Shown here piece after piece: positions 27,737 to 36,293 of a DNA stretch of 64,000 bases; the stretch's first letter is position 1, and each line of letters begins with the position of its first letter. A program made the translations under genes and the position numbers. The DNA comes from Gemmatimonadales bacterium (lineage in GTDB: Bacteria; Gemmatimonadota; Gemmatimonadetes; Gemmatimonadales; GWC2-71-9): contig JAWKQM010000002.1 of NCBI GenBank assembly GCA_041390145.1, positions 186,001-250,000 of the forward strand, read 5' to 3'. The notes under the pieces are model-generated. The model saw only the letters and a program-made list of their open reading frames with translations, was not told where the DNA came from and did no database searches.

Positions 27737-29079
27737 CAGGAGGCCCGGATCTGGTAGGTGATGGTCGTTTCGCCCTTGGCGGGAACCGCGACCTTGAACC
27801 GCACCCGCGTACTCGACACCCGGTCGGCCGGCACCGAGCTCGTCACCACGGCCCAGTCGCCGCCGCGCTCCTCGTACACGTCGACCGTGGCCGACGAATC
27901 GGTCGCGTTCGCCACGGTGACGCGGTAGTCGGCCGTGGCGGTGGACTTGCCGTTCTTGTCTCGGGTGATCGCGTAGGTGGTCTGGGTGCGCTTGGCGGTG
28001 AAGTCGAAGGCGGTACCGGCGTCGAGTTCCAGCGGCTGACCGGCAGCGGTGTGGCCGAGGGAGGACTCCCCGATGAGTTGCAGCCGCCCGCCGTTGTCCT
28101 TCTGGTAGATCCGCGCAACGCCACCCGGCACCGGCGTGTCGCCGAACGGGGTCTTGAGCGCCCGGGTTACCACGTACGTCACCGCGACCGGCACCTGCTG
28201 CTCGTCGCCGTACTGCGGGAGGCCGCCCCAGTACGGGAGACCGGACTGGACGACAAGCCGCTTCACGACCGGTGCGGTGGTCGGATCGAACAACGCCACG
28301 AGCGAGGTCTCACCCGGGCGAATCGTGACGCGTCCCGGAACGGTGTAGAGGTGGGCTTCGCCGACCTGTTCGTCCTTGGCTGCGGCACCTTCGTAGGACA
28401 TGGCCGCCATTGCAGGAGCGCGCCTGGCCTGCGGCGCCGAGCCGACGTCGCCCGCCATCAGCTGCAATTCCGCATCAGCCACGTTGATCGTGCTCGACTC
28501 GATGACCGCATTGCCCGCCACGCGCGCATCCTTGCCGCCCAGAATCACCTGGTAGCTCGCCTGCCAGCCGGCGCCACTCGTGAAGTACGCCAGTCCGAGC
28601 GACGGAAGCGCCTTCGCACTGGTGAGGGAGAGCTTCAGCGTCGGCTCCACGATCACGACGTCGGCCGGAAACCGCGGCACGCCAGGCATCTGGAATCCGA
28701 TGGTGCCGTCCGCGTAGCGATACCGATCCGGGTCCACTGCCAGGAGCGTGGTACGGACGGTGTCCCCCGTCCCGGTTCCCCGCATAAAGAGGATCTCCCG
28801 GCCGACGGCGCGCCGCAGGATGCTCGCCCCGTCGGTGCCGCCATCGTAGGTGGCACCGAGCAGGCTCACCGCCGGATCGAGCGGGAACATCGTGGACGGG
28901 TCGAGGGTTCCGAGGGTCACCCGCTGTTCCGACGCCCCCTTCGGAATGGCGATCGGCAGGGTGCGCCGTACCATCACTCGGCCGGAGTTGTAGATGGTCA
29001 GGCCGGTCTGGGCTGAGAGCGGGAGCGCCGTGGCGACGAGCAGTGCCGTCGCCGCCGAGATGCTGCGGATAGTGGTCAT
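27733..29079 (-). CDS. Exported DUF4139-family protein
   Basis: A 448-residue protein with a signal peptide (residues 1-24, cleaved near 'PLSAQ') followed by beta-rich sequence typical of DUF4139 proteins: 'GLTIYNSGRVMVRR' near the N-terminus, 'LGLAYFTSGAGWQASYQ', 'PVPGGVARIYQKD' and 'TYAITRDKNGK' near the C-terminus. The family has no settled function; the protein probably sits in the periplasm or on the outer membrane. The ATG overlaps the stop of the zinc-ribbon gene (ATGA) without its own ribosome-binding site, so it should be coupled. Confidence 0.85.
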   Translation of the reverse strand: MTTIRSISAATALLVATALPLSAQTGLTIYNSGRVMVRRTLPIAIPKGASEQRVTLGTLDPSTMFPLDPAVSLLGATYDGGTDGASILRRAVGREILFMRGTGTGDTVRTTLLAVDPDRYRYADGTIGFQMPGVPRFPADVVIVEPTLKLSLTSAKALPSLGLAYFTSGAGWQASYQVILGGKDARVAGNAVIESSTINVADAELQLMAGDVGSAPQARRAPAMAAMSYEGAAAKDEQVGEAHLYTVPGRVTIRPGETSLVALFDPTTAPVVKRLVVQSGLPYWGGLPQYGDEQQVPVAVTYVVTRALKTPFGDTPVPGGVARIYQKDNGGRLQLIGESSLGHTAAGQPLELDAGTAFDFTAKRTQTTYAITRDKNGKSTATADYRVTVANATDSSATVDVYEERGGDWAVVTSSVPADRVSSTRVRFKVAVPAKGETTITYQIRASW

Positions 29080-29372
29080 CGGGGGAGGTACTCCATGGCA
29101 ATGCGACTCACGATGCGGCGCAGGAGGATGTAGGTGGCGGCGACCGCGATGGCGCCATAGATGCGGCCCAGCACCGGCTCGGCCGGCACCCGGAACCAGA
29201 CATAGAGCCCCATGAGCGCCGTGCCCGCGAGGGCCACGCGGCCGGCGAGGCGGTTGGCCCGACCCTGCCGGACGGCGTGGCAGTCGGGGCAGTCGGTGCC
29301 CCACTTGAGGCCGAACACCCGCTTGCCGCAGGTGAGGCAGGGAACCTCAGGCGATCCGCCGGACAACCGCAT
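29076..29372 (-). CDS. Small zinc-ribbon membrane protein, unknown function
   Basis: A 98-residue protein. The N-terminus has two CxxC pairs, 'PCLTCGKR' and 'DCPDCHAV', forming a zinc ribbon. Two hydrophobic helices follow (about residues 45-60 and 69-83), then an Arg-containing tail. No family recognised. It starts 26 nt inside the 3' end of the isocitrate dehydrogenase gene in another frame and overlaps the DUF4139 gene, so it is held between them by coupling. Confidence 0.7.
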   Translation of the reverse strand: MRLSGGSPEVPCLTCGKRVFGLKWGTDCPDCHAVRQGRANRLAGRVALAGTALMGLYVWFRVPAEPVLGRIYGAIAVAATYILLRRIVSRIAMEYLPR

Positions 29373-30363
29373 CGCCGAACTCCGTGGTCGTGGCGGTCCC
29401 GCCGAGATCGCGGGTGCGCACCGTGTCGTGCTCGATGACCTGGGCCACCGCAGCCCGGACCCTGTCCCCTGCCTCGACCTCGCCGAGATGGTCGAGCATC
29501 ATCGCGCCGGCGAGAATGAGCGCGGAGGGGTTGGCGATGTTCTTGCCCGCGATGTCGGGGGCACTGCCGTGCACCGCCTCAAAGACGGCGGCGCGGGCGC
29601 CGATATTCCCGCCCGGCGCCAGGCCCAGCCCGCCGATCAGTCCGGCTGCCAGGTCGCTCAGGATGTCGCCGAACATATTGGTGGTGACCATCACGTCGAA
29701 CTGCTCGGGACGGAGCACCATCTGCATGGCGGCGTTGTCGATGATGAGATCGTTGAATGCAATCCGTCCCTCGTACTCCGCCGCCACCTTCCGGCCGACT
29801 TCGAGGAAGAGGCCGCTCACCATCTTCAGGATGTTGGCCTTGTGGACGACGGTCACCTTCTTGCGACCCTTGCGGAGCGCATATTCGAAGGCGTAGCGGA
29901 TGATCCGCTCGCACCCCCCGCGCGTCACGATGGCCACCGACTCCGCGACCGCCCGCGGATCGCCGCCCACCGGGACGAAGTGCTCCACCCCGACGTAGAG
30001 CCCCTCCACGTTCTCGCGCACCAGCACCAGGTCCACATTCGGAAACTTCCCCGCCCCGGCGAGGCTCTTGGTCGGCCGCACATTGGCGTAGAGCTCGAAC
30101 TCCTTCCGCAGCGCCACATTCACGGAGCGGAAACCGGTCCCGACGGGCGTTGTGAGGGGTCCCTTCAGGGCGAGCGTGGTACGGCGGATGCTCTCGACCG
30201 TCCCGTCGGGGAGCGGGTCGCCGGACCGGTCCACCGCCGCCATGCCGGCAATCTGCTCGTCCCAGTCGAACTGCACACCGGTCGCCTCGAGCACCTTGCG
30301 GGTAGCGGCGGTAATCTCGGGGCCGATGCCGTCACCCGGAATCAACGTGACAGGATGGCTCAT
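29347..30363 (-). CDS. NAD-dependent isocitrate dehydrogenase-type enzyme
   Basis: A 338-residue beta-decarboxylating dehydrogenase. It has 'IPGDGIGPEI', the substrate loop 'TGFRSVNVALRKEFELYANVRP', 'ENVEGLYVGVEH' (isocitrate-type rather than isopropylmalate or tartrate type), 'VTVVHKANILK' and 'FEAVHGSAPDIAGK'. This short homomeric NAD-IDH converts isocitrate to 2-oxoglutarate in the TCA cycle. Homoisocitrate dehydrogenase is the main alternative, because the two are hard to part by eye. Its start overlaps the lipoprotein gene stop. Confidence 0.87.
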   Translation of the reverse strand: MSHPVTLIPGDGIGPEITAATRKVLEATGVQFDWDEQIAGMAAVDRSGDPLPDGTVESIRRTTLALKGPLTTPVGTGFRSVNVALRKEFELYANVRPTKSLAGAGKFPNVDLVLVRENVEGLYVGVEHFVPVGGDPRAVAESVAIVTRGGCERIIRYAFEYALRKGRKKVTVVHKANILKMVSGLFLEVGRKVAAEYEGRIAFNDLIIDNAAMQMVLRPEQFDVMVTTNMFGDILSDLAAGLIGGLGLAPGGNIGARAAVFEAVHGSAPDIAGKNIANPSALILAGAMMLDHLGEVEAGDRVRAAVAQVIEHDTVRTRDLGGTATTTEFGDAVVRRIA

Positions 30364-31046
30364 GGTTCGACGGTGATCGCGGGAAAGAGGATGGTCATCA
30401 CAGAGTCCATCGCCGCGGCCGGCGTGGCCCCGGCGGCGACGATGTAGCTCCGGAACACGACGTCGCCCATCCGGGTGTCGATGCCCACGAAATTGCCGCG
30501 CGCCTCGACCGCCCCGCTGCTGTCGTGCTGAAAGGAGAGCGACGCCGGGACGAAGGCGTAGCGGCCCCCGGCGATGGCCATGAGGTTGCGCAGGTTGGAA
30601 ATCAGCGGGTTGGGCACCTTGGTGATCTGCGGGTCGCGCAGGGCCGCCTGGCCGAGGTAATCGGGGTCAGCGGCAATGCCGGGCGCGCTCCGGGCGAGCG
30701 CCCGCATCTGGTCGGGGAGTTTCCACTTCACGTCGGGCGCCCGCATCATCAGCATCTCGCCCATGATCGAGTCCGCCCACGCGATGCTGCTCGCGCGGTT
30801 GGCGAACGGCGGCTTCCCGGCGAGGGAATCGCGCGCCACGACGAGGGTAATGGGAAAGACGCCGACGACCTGCCCCGCGATGCCGAGGGTGTTCATCGGG
30901 ATCGCGGGAGGCATCTTCACCTGGCTTTTGGACTTGGGCGGCGCGGCGTCCTGCGCCTCGACGGGGTCGGGACCGACCGAGGCCTGGCTGCCACCGGCAC
31001 AGGCGGCCAGGCCGACAAGCACCAGCAAGCGGGATATGCGGTACAC
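30360..31046 (-). CDS. Putative lipoprotein, unknown function
   Basis: A 228-residue protein beginning at GTG with AAGGGAG 8 nt upstream. 'VLVGLAACAGG' (about residues 6-16) is a lipobox, predicting lipidation of Cys14 and anchoring to a membrane. A Lys/Pro/Ala segment follows, then a domain with repeated 'PDQMRALAR' and 'ALRDPQITKVPNPL'-like helices. I recognise no family. The frame is open upstream to 31109, but the lipobox fixes the start. It overlaps the isocitrate dehydrogenase gene by four bases. Confidence 0.75.
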   Translation of the reverse strand: MYRISRLLVLVGLAACAGGSQASVGPDPVEAQDAAPPKSKSQVKMPPAIPMNTLGIAGQVVGVFPITLVVARDSLAGKPPFANRASSIAWADSIMGEMLMMRAPDVKWKLPDQMRALARSAPGIAADPDYLGQAALRDPQITKVPNPLISNLRNLMAIAGGRYAFVPASLSFQHDSSGAVEARGNFVGIDTRMGDVVFRSYIVAAGATPAAAMDSVMTILFPAITVEP

Positions 31047-31205
31047 GTGGACTCCCTTGTCCGGGCATCCTGCCCAACATCGGGGGGCGGACACCCTCTG
31101 GTAAGTCACTGTTGAACAACGGGATACGCTCTTCGCCGTTCCTCCGGTCGAAGGGCCATAAGCCGTGGAAATCTAATGGGATGGGAGGGGTGGGGCGAGG
31201 GCGGC

Positions 31206-32000
31206 CTATTCGAGCGAAAGGCCCCCGTCCACGACCAGCACCTGGCCGGTCACGTGGCGGGCATCATCAGAGCAGAGGAAGGCGATCACCTTGGCGACGT
31301 CGGCCGGCTCCGCGACCCGACCCAGCACCGAGTGCTTCCGGGCCCGGTCGATCACGTCGTCGGGCAGCATCCCCATGCGCTCGGTCCGGATGAAGCCCGG
31401 GGCGACGGCGTTGACATTCACATTCGAGGGACCGAGCTCCACCGCGGCGGCCCGCGTCAGGCCGATGACCCCCGCCTTGCTCGCGGCGTAATTCGCTACG
31501 CCAAACCCGGGGCGCTCGGCCTGGTGGGCGCTCACGTTCACGATCTTTCCATACCGCTGTTCCCGGAACCCGTGCGAAACGGCACGGATGCACTGGAAGG
31601 TGCCCGTGATGTTGGTCTCCAGCACGTCCTTCCACGCCTTGTCCGTCATGCGCCAGAGCGCGCCGTCCATGGCGATGCCGGCGTTGTTGACGAGGATGTG
31701 CAGTCCGCCGAGTTCACTGCGGACCTCGCCCATGAACCGGTCGACCGCCTTGGCGTCGCGCACATCGCACTTGGCGGCGTAGACCTCCACCCCCATGGCC
31801 CGGAGTGACGTCTCCGTCAGCAGCGCCTGCTCGGTAACGTCCCGGCCGGGGAGGTCCACGAAGCAAAAGGCAACGTGACACCCCTGCCGCCCGAACTCGA
31901 GGGCGATGGCCCGGCCGAGGCCGGTGGCGCCCCCGGTGACAACGGCGACCTTGCCCCGGAACCCCGTGTCGGCGATCCGCTGGGGCGCAGGCTGTTCCAT
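31206..32000 (-). CDS. FabG-like short-chain dehydrogenase/reductase
   Basis: A 264-residue SDR: 'KVAVVTGGATGLGRAIA', 'HILVNNAGIA', catalytic Ser in 'KIVNVSAHQAE', 'YAASKAGVIGLTRAA' and the C-terminal 'GQVLVVDGGLSLE'. This is the pattern of 3-oxoacyl-ACP reductases and their acetoacetyl-CoA or sugar-oxidising relatives. Two ATGs (32000, 32075) are possible and neither has a good ribosome-binding site; the shorter form gives a normal N-terminus. There is no fatty-acid gene cluster here, so the substrate is open. Confidence 0.87.
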   Translation of the reverse strand: MEQPAPQRIADTGFRGKVAVVTGGATGLGRAIALEFGRQGCHVAFCFVDLPGRDVTEQALLTETSLRAMGVEVYAAKCDVRDAKAVDRFMGEVRSELGGLHILVNNAGIAMDGALWRMTDKAWKDVLETNITGTFQCIRAVSHGFREQRYGKIVNVSAHQAERPGFGVANYAASKAGVIGLTRAAAVELGPSNVNVNAVAPGFIRTERMGMLPDDVIDRARKHSVLGRVAEPADVAKVIAFLCSDDARHVTGQVLVVDGGLSLE

Positions 32001-32166
32001 GACGGCGCCGCTGCTGCGGCGTCCGCTGGCCGCCTGCCAGTGGCTGCCTTTGTACTCGGATGGAGGAGTCGGCATAGACCGTCGAAGGTACGGCGCGGCC
32101 GGGAAGAGGGCAAGAAGGCGGGGCGGCGGGGCAGGGAGGCAGGGTGGCACTCACGTGGGCGCCGTC

Positions 32167-32186
32167 ATTCCCACCCAAGCGGGAAT
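32167..32186. repeat. Dispersed palindromic repeat of the ATTCCC-N8-GGGAAT type
   Basis: ATTCCC and GGGAAT arms enclose an 8-nt core within the space between the SDR start and cstA. Read in the right frames, such copies encode the telltale 'IPA.VGMT' and 'SRLGGNDG' peptides seen wherever this repeat class falls in spurious frames. Copies in other bacteria are numerous; only one is seen in this window. Confidence 0.55.
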
Positions 32187-32241
32187 CGAGTGGCCTCGCA
32201 GGGTGCTTCCGGCAACCTCGAGTTGGACGCATCTTATCTGA

Positions 32242-34275
32242 ATGCAAACCACCGGCTGGATTCTCGTGTCCGTGGTCGGCGCGGTGTCGTGGGGGGTCCT
32301 CGCCCTGCACCGGGGGGAAACCATCAACGCCGCCTGGCTGGTCCTCGCGGCGGTCGGCACTTACCTCGTCGCCTACCGGTTCTACGCCCGCTTCCTGGCC
32401 ACCCGGGTGCTCGACATCGACCCGACCCGGGCCACCCCCGCCGAACGGCTGAGCAACGGCCGGGACTTCGTGCCGACCACGCGCGGCGTGCTCTTTGGGC
32501 ATCACTTCGCGGCCATCGCGGGGGCAGGCCCGCTGGTCGGGCCGGTGCTGGCCGCCCAGTTCGGCTACCTCCCCGGCATGCTCTGGATCGTGTTCGGCGT
32601 CGTGCTGGGGGGCGCCGTGCAGGATTTCGTCATCCTCTTCGCCTCGATGCGCCGCGACGGGAAGTCGCTCGGGCAGATGGCCAAGGAGGAAATCGGGCCG
32701 GTGACCGGCGTGGCCGCGATGGTCGCCATCCTGGCCATCATGATCATCCTGCTGGCGGTGCTCGCCCTGGTGGTGGTCAACGCCCTGCGCGACAGCCCGT
32801 GGGGACTCTTCACCATCGCCTGCACGGTGCCGATCGCGCTCCTGATGGGGTTCTGGATGAAGGTGTGGCGGCCTGGACGGACGCTCGAGGCCACCAGCGT
32901 CGGCATCGTCCTGCTGATGGCGTCGCTGGTCGGCGGCCGGCTGGTGGCCGAGAGCGCCGTCCTCGCTCCCTATTTCACGATGGACGCGGGGACGATCGCG
33001 TGGCTGATCATCGGCTACGGATTCGTGGCGAGCGTACTGCCGGTCTGGATGCTGCTCTGCCCGCGGGACTATCTCTCCACCTTCATGAAGGTCGGCACCA
33101 TCACCCTCCTCGCGGTCGGCATTCTGGTGGTCCTTCCGCCCATCAAGCTCCCCGCGGTGACGCAGTTCATCGACGGCACCGGGCCGATTTTCGCCGGGAA
33201 GCTCTTTCCGTTCGCCTTCATCACCATCGCCTGTGGCGCCATCAGCGGATTTCACGCGCTGGTGGCGAGCGGCACCACGCCGAAGATGCTGCGCCGTGAA
33301 GGCGACGCGCCGCTCATCGGCTACGGCGGGATGCTGATGGAGTCGTTCGTCGCGGTCATGGCGCTCTGCGCCGCGGCGGTGCTGGACCCCGGCGTCTACT
33401 TCGCCATCAACGCTCCGCTTGCCACGCTCGGCGGGTCACTCGACGCCGCAGCCGAGACGATTCGGAGCTGGGGATTCGTCGTCACCCCGGGGCAGATGCA
33501 AACACTGGCCGCCTCGGTCGGCGAGTCCACGCTGCTGGCGCGCACCGGCGGGGCCCCCTCGCTGGCCGTCGGCATGGCGCAGATCTTTGCCGGAGTGTTC
33601 GGTGCCCACCTGACCGCACTCTGGTACCACTTCGCCATAATGTTCGAGGCGCTGTTCATCCTGACCACGGTGGATACCGGCACCCGCGTCGGTCGGTTCA
33701 TGTTCCAGGAACTGGCGGGTCATCTCTGGGAACCGATGGGACGGACGTCGTGGTATCCGAGCACCGTCCTCGCGTCCCTGGCGGTCGTGGCGGGGTGGGG
33801 GTGGTTCCTCCTGCAGGGCGTCCACGACCCACTCGGCGGGATCAACACCCTCTGGCCGCTCTTCGGGATCAGCAACCAGCTCCTCGCGGCCATCGCGCTC
33901 GCGGTCGGGACTACCGTGCTCATGCGTTCAGGCAAGGCCCGGTACGCCTGGGTCACCCTCCTGCCGCTGGCTTGGCTCCTGGTGGTCACGCTGACGGCGG
34001 GATGGCAGAAGATCTTCGCCGCCGACCCGCGGCTCGGCTTCCTGGCCCACGCGGCGGCCACGAGCGCCCAAGTCGCGAGCGGAGGGATAGATGCGGCCCC
34101 GGGCGCGCGCCTGATTTTCAACGACCGGCTGAACGTCGCGATGGCAGCGCTGTTCATGGCGGTCGTGCTGCTCGTGGTGATTTCGTCGGCGCGGGTCTGG
34201 CTGGGCATCCTGCGGGGGACGACGCCCGCCACCACCCGGGAGGCGCCGTATGTGGCAACCAGCTATGCGAGTTGA
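32242..34275 (+). CDS. cstA: Carbon starvation protein CstA-type transporter
   Basis: A 677-residue inner-membrane protein with about 16-18 helices. 'RDFVPTTRGVLFGHHFAAIAG' type CstA box and 'GAGPLVGPVLAAQFGYLPG' lie near residues 75-110, both strongly conserved in the family. CstA and BtsT import pyruvate or peptides when carbon is scarce. It is followed by a YbdD-like gene that overlaps its stop, the standard arrangement. A small DUF502 gene comes next. The dispersed palindrome at 32167-32186 lies 56 nt upstream. Confidence 0.95.
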   Translation: MQTTGWILVSVVGAVSWGVLALHRGETINAAWLVLAAVGTYLVAYRFYARFLATRVLDIDPTRATPAERLSNGRDFVPTTRGVLFGHHFAAIAGAGPLVGPVLAAQFGYLPGMLWIVFGVVLGGAVQDFVILFASMRRDGKSLGQMAKEEIGPVTGVAAMVAILAIMIILLAVLALVVVNALRDSPWGLFTIACTVPIALLMGFWMKVWRPGRTLEATSVGIVLLMASLVGGRLVAESAVLAPYFTMDAGTIAWLIIGYGFVASVLPVWMLLCPRDYLSTFMKVGTITLLAVGILVVLPPIKLPAVTQFIDGTGPIFAGKLFPFAFITIACGAISGFHALVASGTTPKMLRREGDAPLIGYGGMLMESFVAVMALCAAAVLDPGVYFAINAPLATLGGSLDAAAETIRSWGFVVTPGQMQTLAASVGESTLLARTGGAPSLAVGMAQIFAGVFGAHLTALWYHFAIMFEALFILTTVDTGTRVGRFMFQELAGHLWEPMGRTSWYPSTVLASLAVVAGWGWFLLQGVHDPLGGINTLWPLFGISNQLLAAIALAVGTTVLMRSGKARYAWVTLLPLAWLLVVTLTAGWQKIFAADPRLGFLAHAAATSAQVASGGIDAAPGARLIFNDRLNVAMAALFMAVVLLVVISSARVWLGILRGTTPATTREAPYVATSYAS

Positions 34276-34459
34276 CGTCGGCGGATGGCTCCGGCGGGCG
34301 CTGCGGGGGGTGCGACGTATGGCCGGCATGCCGGACTACACCCTCTACGTTGAGCACCGACGCCGTCACCATCCCGACGAGGCGGTGCCCAGCGAACGAG
34401 AGTACTATGCCGAGTACGTCACCGCGCGCTACGGCGATTCCCCGACGAGGTGCTGCTGA
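34265..34459 (+). CDS. YbdD/YjiX-family small protein
   Basis: A 64-residue protein with the family pattern 'MAGMPDYTLYVEHRRRHHP' and a C-terminal 'YVTARYGDSPTRCC' ending in Cys-Cys. YbdD and YjiX are encoded after CstA and BtsT in E. coli and are needed for full transport activity. The ATG at 34265 overlaps the cstA stop by 11 nt. The stop overlaps the start of the DUF502 gene (TGATG). Confidence 0.92.
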   Translation: MRVDVGGWLRRALRGVRRMAGMPDYTLYVEHRRRHHPDEAVPSEREYYAEYVTARYGDSPTRCC

Positions 34460-35037
34460 TGAACCGCATGGTCCGATACTTCGTGAACGGGCTCCTGCTC
34501 TCCACGCCGATTGCCCTGACACTCTACGTCTGCTGGCGCATCTTCCGGGCGGTGGACGGCTGGCTCGGGCTTCCCTGGCATGGTGCGGGGTTCATCGCGA
34601 CCATCGCACTCATCACCCTGGTCGGATGGCTGGCCACCACCTACCTGTGGAGTTCGCTGTTCGGGCTCGTGGAGCACGCGATGGAGCGGGTCCCGCTCGT
34701 GCGCTTCCTCTACAACTCGCTGAAGGAAGTCCTCGGGGCGTTTGTCGGGGAGAAGAAGCGCTTCGACCGCCCGGTGGTGGTGCAGCTCATCCCAGGCGGC
34801 AGTGCCCACGCCCTCGGCTTTCTCACCCGGGAGTCGCTCGACTCCCTGGGCCTGACTGACCTGGTCGCAGTGTACCTGCCCCAGTCCTACAACTTTGCCG
34901 GACAGGTCCTGCTCTTTCCGCGCGACCACGTGGTCCCCATCGCCGCCGGCAGCAGCGACGTGATGGCGTTCATCGTGTCGGGAGGGGTGGTGGAAGGGTC
35001 CAGGGGGAGCGAATCATCAGCCACGCCAGCGCCGTGA
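34459..35037 (+). CDS. DUF502-family membrane protein
   Basis: A 192-residue protein with two N-terminal transmembrane helices ('FVNGLLLSTPIALTLYV' and 'FIATIALITLVGWLATTYL') and a soluble C-terminal part with 'ERVPLVRFLYNSLKEVLGAF' and 'VAVYLPQSYNFAGQVLLFP', DUF502 hallmarks. Function is unknown; plant relatives (COV1/LCV) act in membrane traffic. It starts at the ATG with GAGG upstream, overlapping the YbdD stop. Its last 68 nt overlap the 3' end of the convergent MFS gene. Confidence 0.85.
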   Translation: MNRMVRYFVNGLLLSTPIALTLYVCWRIFRAVDGWLGLPWHGAGFIATIALITLVGWLATTYLWSSLFGLVEHAMERVPLVRFLYNSLKEVLGAFVGEKKRFDRPVVVQLIPGGSAHALGFLTRESLDSLGLTDLVAVYLPQSYNFAGQVLLFPRDHVVPIAAGSSDVMAFIVSGGVVEGSRGSESSATPAP

Positions 35038-36202
35038 CGGCCATCAGCGCCGCCGATGCCCGGAGCGCGACCCCCGCTCCGGCGTTCTGGTAGACCAACC
35101 CGAACAGCAGCCCGGCCGGCAGCGCGGCCAGCCCGGTCACACCGTGGTAGGCCCCGAAGCCGCGCCCCGTTCGCACCGGCGCCAGTCGCGCCACGAGTGA
35201 GCGCTCCGCCGGTTCCAGCAGTCCGCCCGCCAGTCCGAGCGCCAGGAAGGTCGCCACGCCTGCCGACTCGGTGAGCGCCCCGCCCAGCAGATACATCACC
35301 CCCGCAAACAGCAATCCACCAACGGCCACCGTCCCGCGCGTACCCAGCGTGTCGCTCAGCCATCCGCCGGGATAGGCGGCACCGCTGCGCACCACATGGA
35401 GTCCAGCCCAGACCAGGGGGACGGTCGCCACCGGAACGCCGAGCCCCTGGAGGCGGAGGAGGAGCAGCGCCTCCGGCATTCGAAAGAGGGTGAGCGCAGC
35501 CAGCATCAGCATCGGTCCCCAGAAGACCCGGCCCGTGGCGTCGACTTGTGCCGGCGCGACCGGATCACGCGGCTTGACGGACGGGGCGCGTCGCAACACC
35601 CGAAAGAGAATCAGCATCACGACCAAACCGGGCAGCCAGGTCCAGGCAATCACGTCCCGCACCGCGACCCCTCTGCTGAGCAGGAACCAGGCGGCAACCG
35701 ACCCGAGCACCGCGCCGAAATGATCGGCGCCACGGTGAAATCCAAAGGCACGGCCGAGGAGTGGCGCGGGGGTGGCGTCCGCGATCATCGCATCGCGGGC
35801 CGGCGTCCGGAGCCCCTTCCCCACGCGGTCGACGACCCGGAACCCGAGCACGGTGCTGGCCGCCCCGGCCAGGGCAATGAACGGCCGGATGAACAGGGCC
35901 GTGCCGTATCCAACCAGGATCAGGGGCTTCCGCCACCCGGGCCTGTCCGCCCAGCGTCCGCTGAGCCATTTGAGGAGGGCCGAGGTGAGATCCGAAGCGC
36001 CATCCAGCGCCCCGAGGAGGGCCGGCCCACCACCGAGCGAGGTGATGAAGGCGGGCAGGAGGGGGTAGACCATCTCGCTCGCGAAGTCGTTGAAGAGCGA
36101 GACGAGGGAGAGGCCCTTGACCGTCGCGGGGAGGGCAGCGGGGCCGGGGGGCAGCGGGGCCGGTGACTGGCCGTCCTCAGCGCTGCTGTAAGTCTTTGCC
36201 AT
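34970..36202 (-). CDS. MFS transporter
   Basis: A 410-residue carrier with about 12 helices. The N-terminal 'SLVSLFNDFASEMVYPLLPAF' is characteristic of an uncharacterised MFS branch (YqgE/Shewanella-like, sometimes linked to drug or sugar efflux); 'GRWADRPGWRKPLI' is the loop 2-3 motif, and 'GLRTPARDAMIADA' is also conserved there. Substrate unknown. Its 3' end overlaps the DUF502 gene on the opposite strand. The start lies 91 nt from the divergent metallopeptidase gene across an AT-richer region with an inverted repeat. Confidence 0.87.
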   Translation of the reverse strand: MAKTYSSAEDGQSPAPLPPGPAALPATVKGLSLVSLFNDFASEMVYPLLPAFITSLGGGPALLGALDGASDLTSALLKWLSGRWADRPGWRKPLILVGYGTALFIRPFIALAGAASTVLGFRVVDRVGKGLRTPARDAMIADATPAPLLGRAFGFHRGADHFGAVLGSVAAWFLLSRGVAVRDVIAWTWLPGLVVMLILFRVLRRAPSVKPRDPVAPAQVDATGRVFWGPMLMLAALTLFRMPEALLLLRLQGLGVPVATVPLVWAGLHVVRSGAAYPGGWLSDTLGTRGTVAVGGLLFAGVMYLLGGALTESAGVATFLALGLAGGLLEPAERSLVARLAPVRTGRGFGAYHGVTGLAALPAGLLFGLVYQNAGAGVALRASAALMAVTALAWLMIRSPWTLPPPLPTR

Positions 36203-36293
36203 ATAGCGCTTTATCTCTTTACTGTACGGAAAAACGTACGTAATTCGGTTTCATCCTCCTCCCCATCCGGCCGGAGGCGACTACCTTTTTCTC
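36203..36293. promoter_or_regulatory. Divergent promoter region with GTACG-N6-CGTAC inverted repeat
   Basis: This is the most AT-rich spacer in this part of the window, between two divergent genes. Arms GTACG (36224-36228) and CGTAC (36235-36239) enclose GAAAAA, and TTTACT and TAATTC elements lie on either side. An operator or UP-element role is inferred; no regulator is known. Confidence 0.35.
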
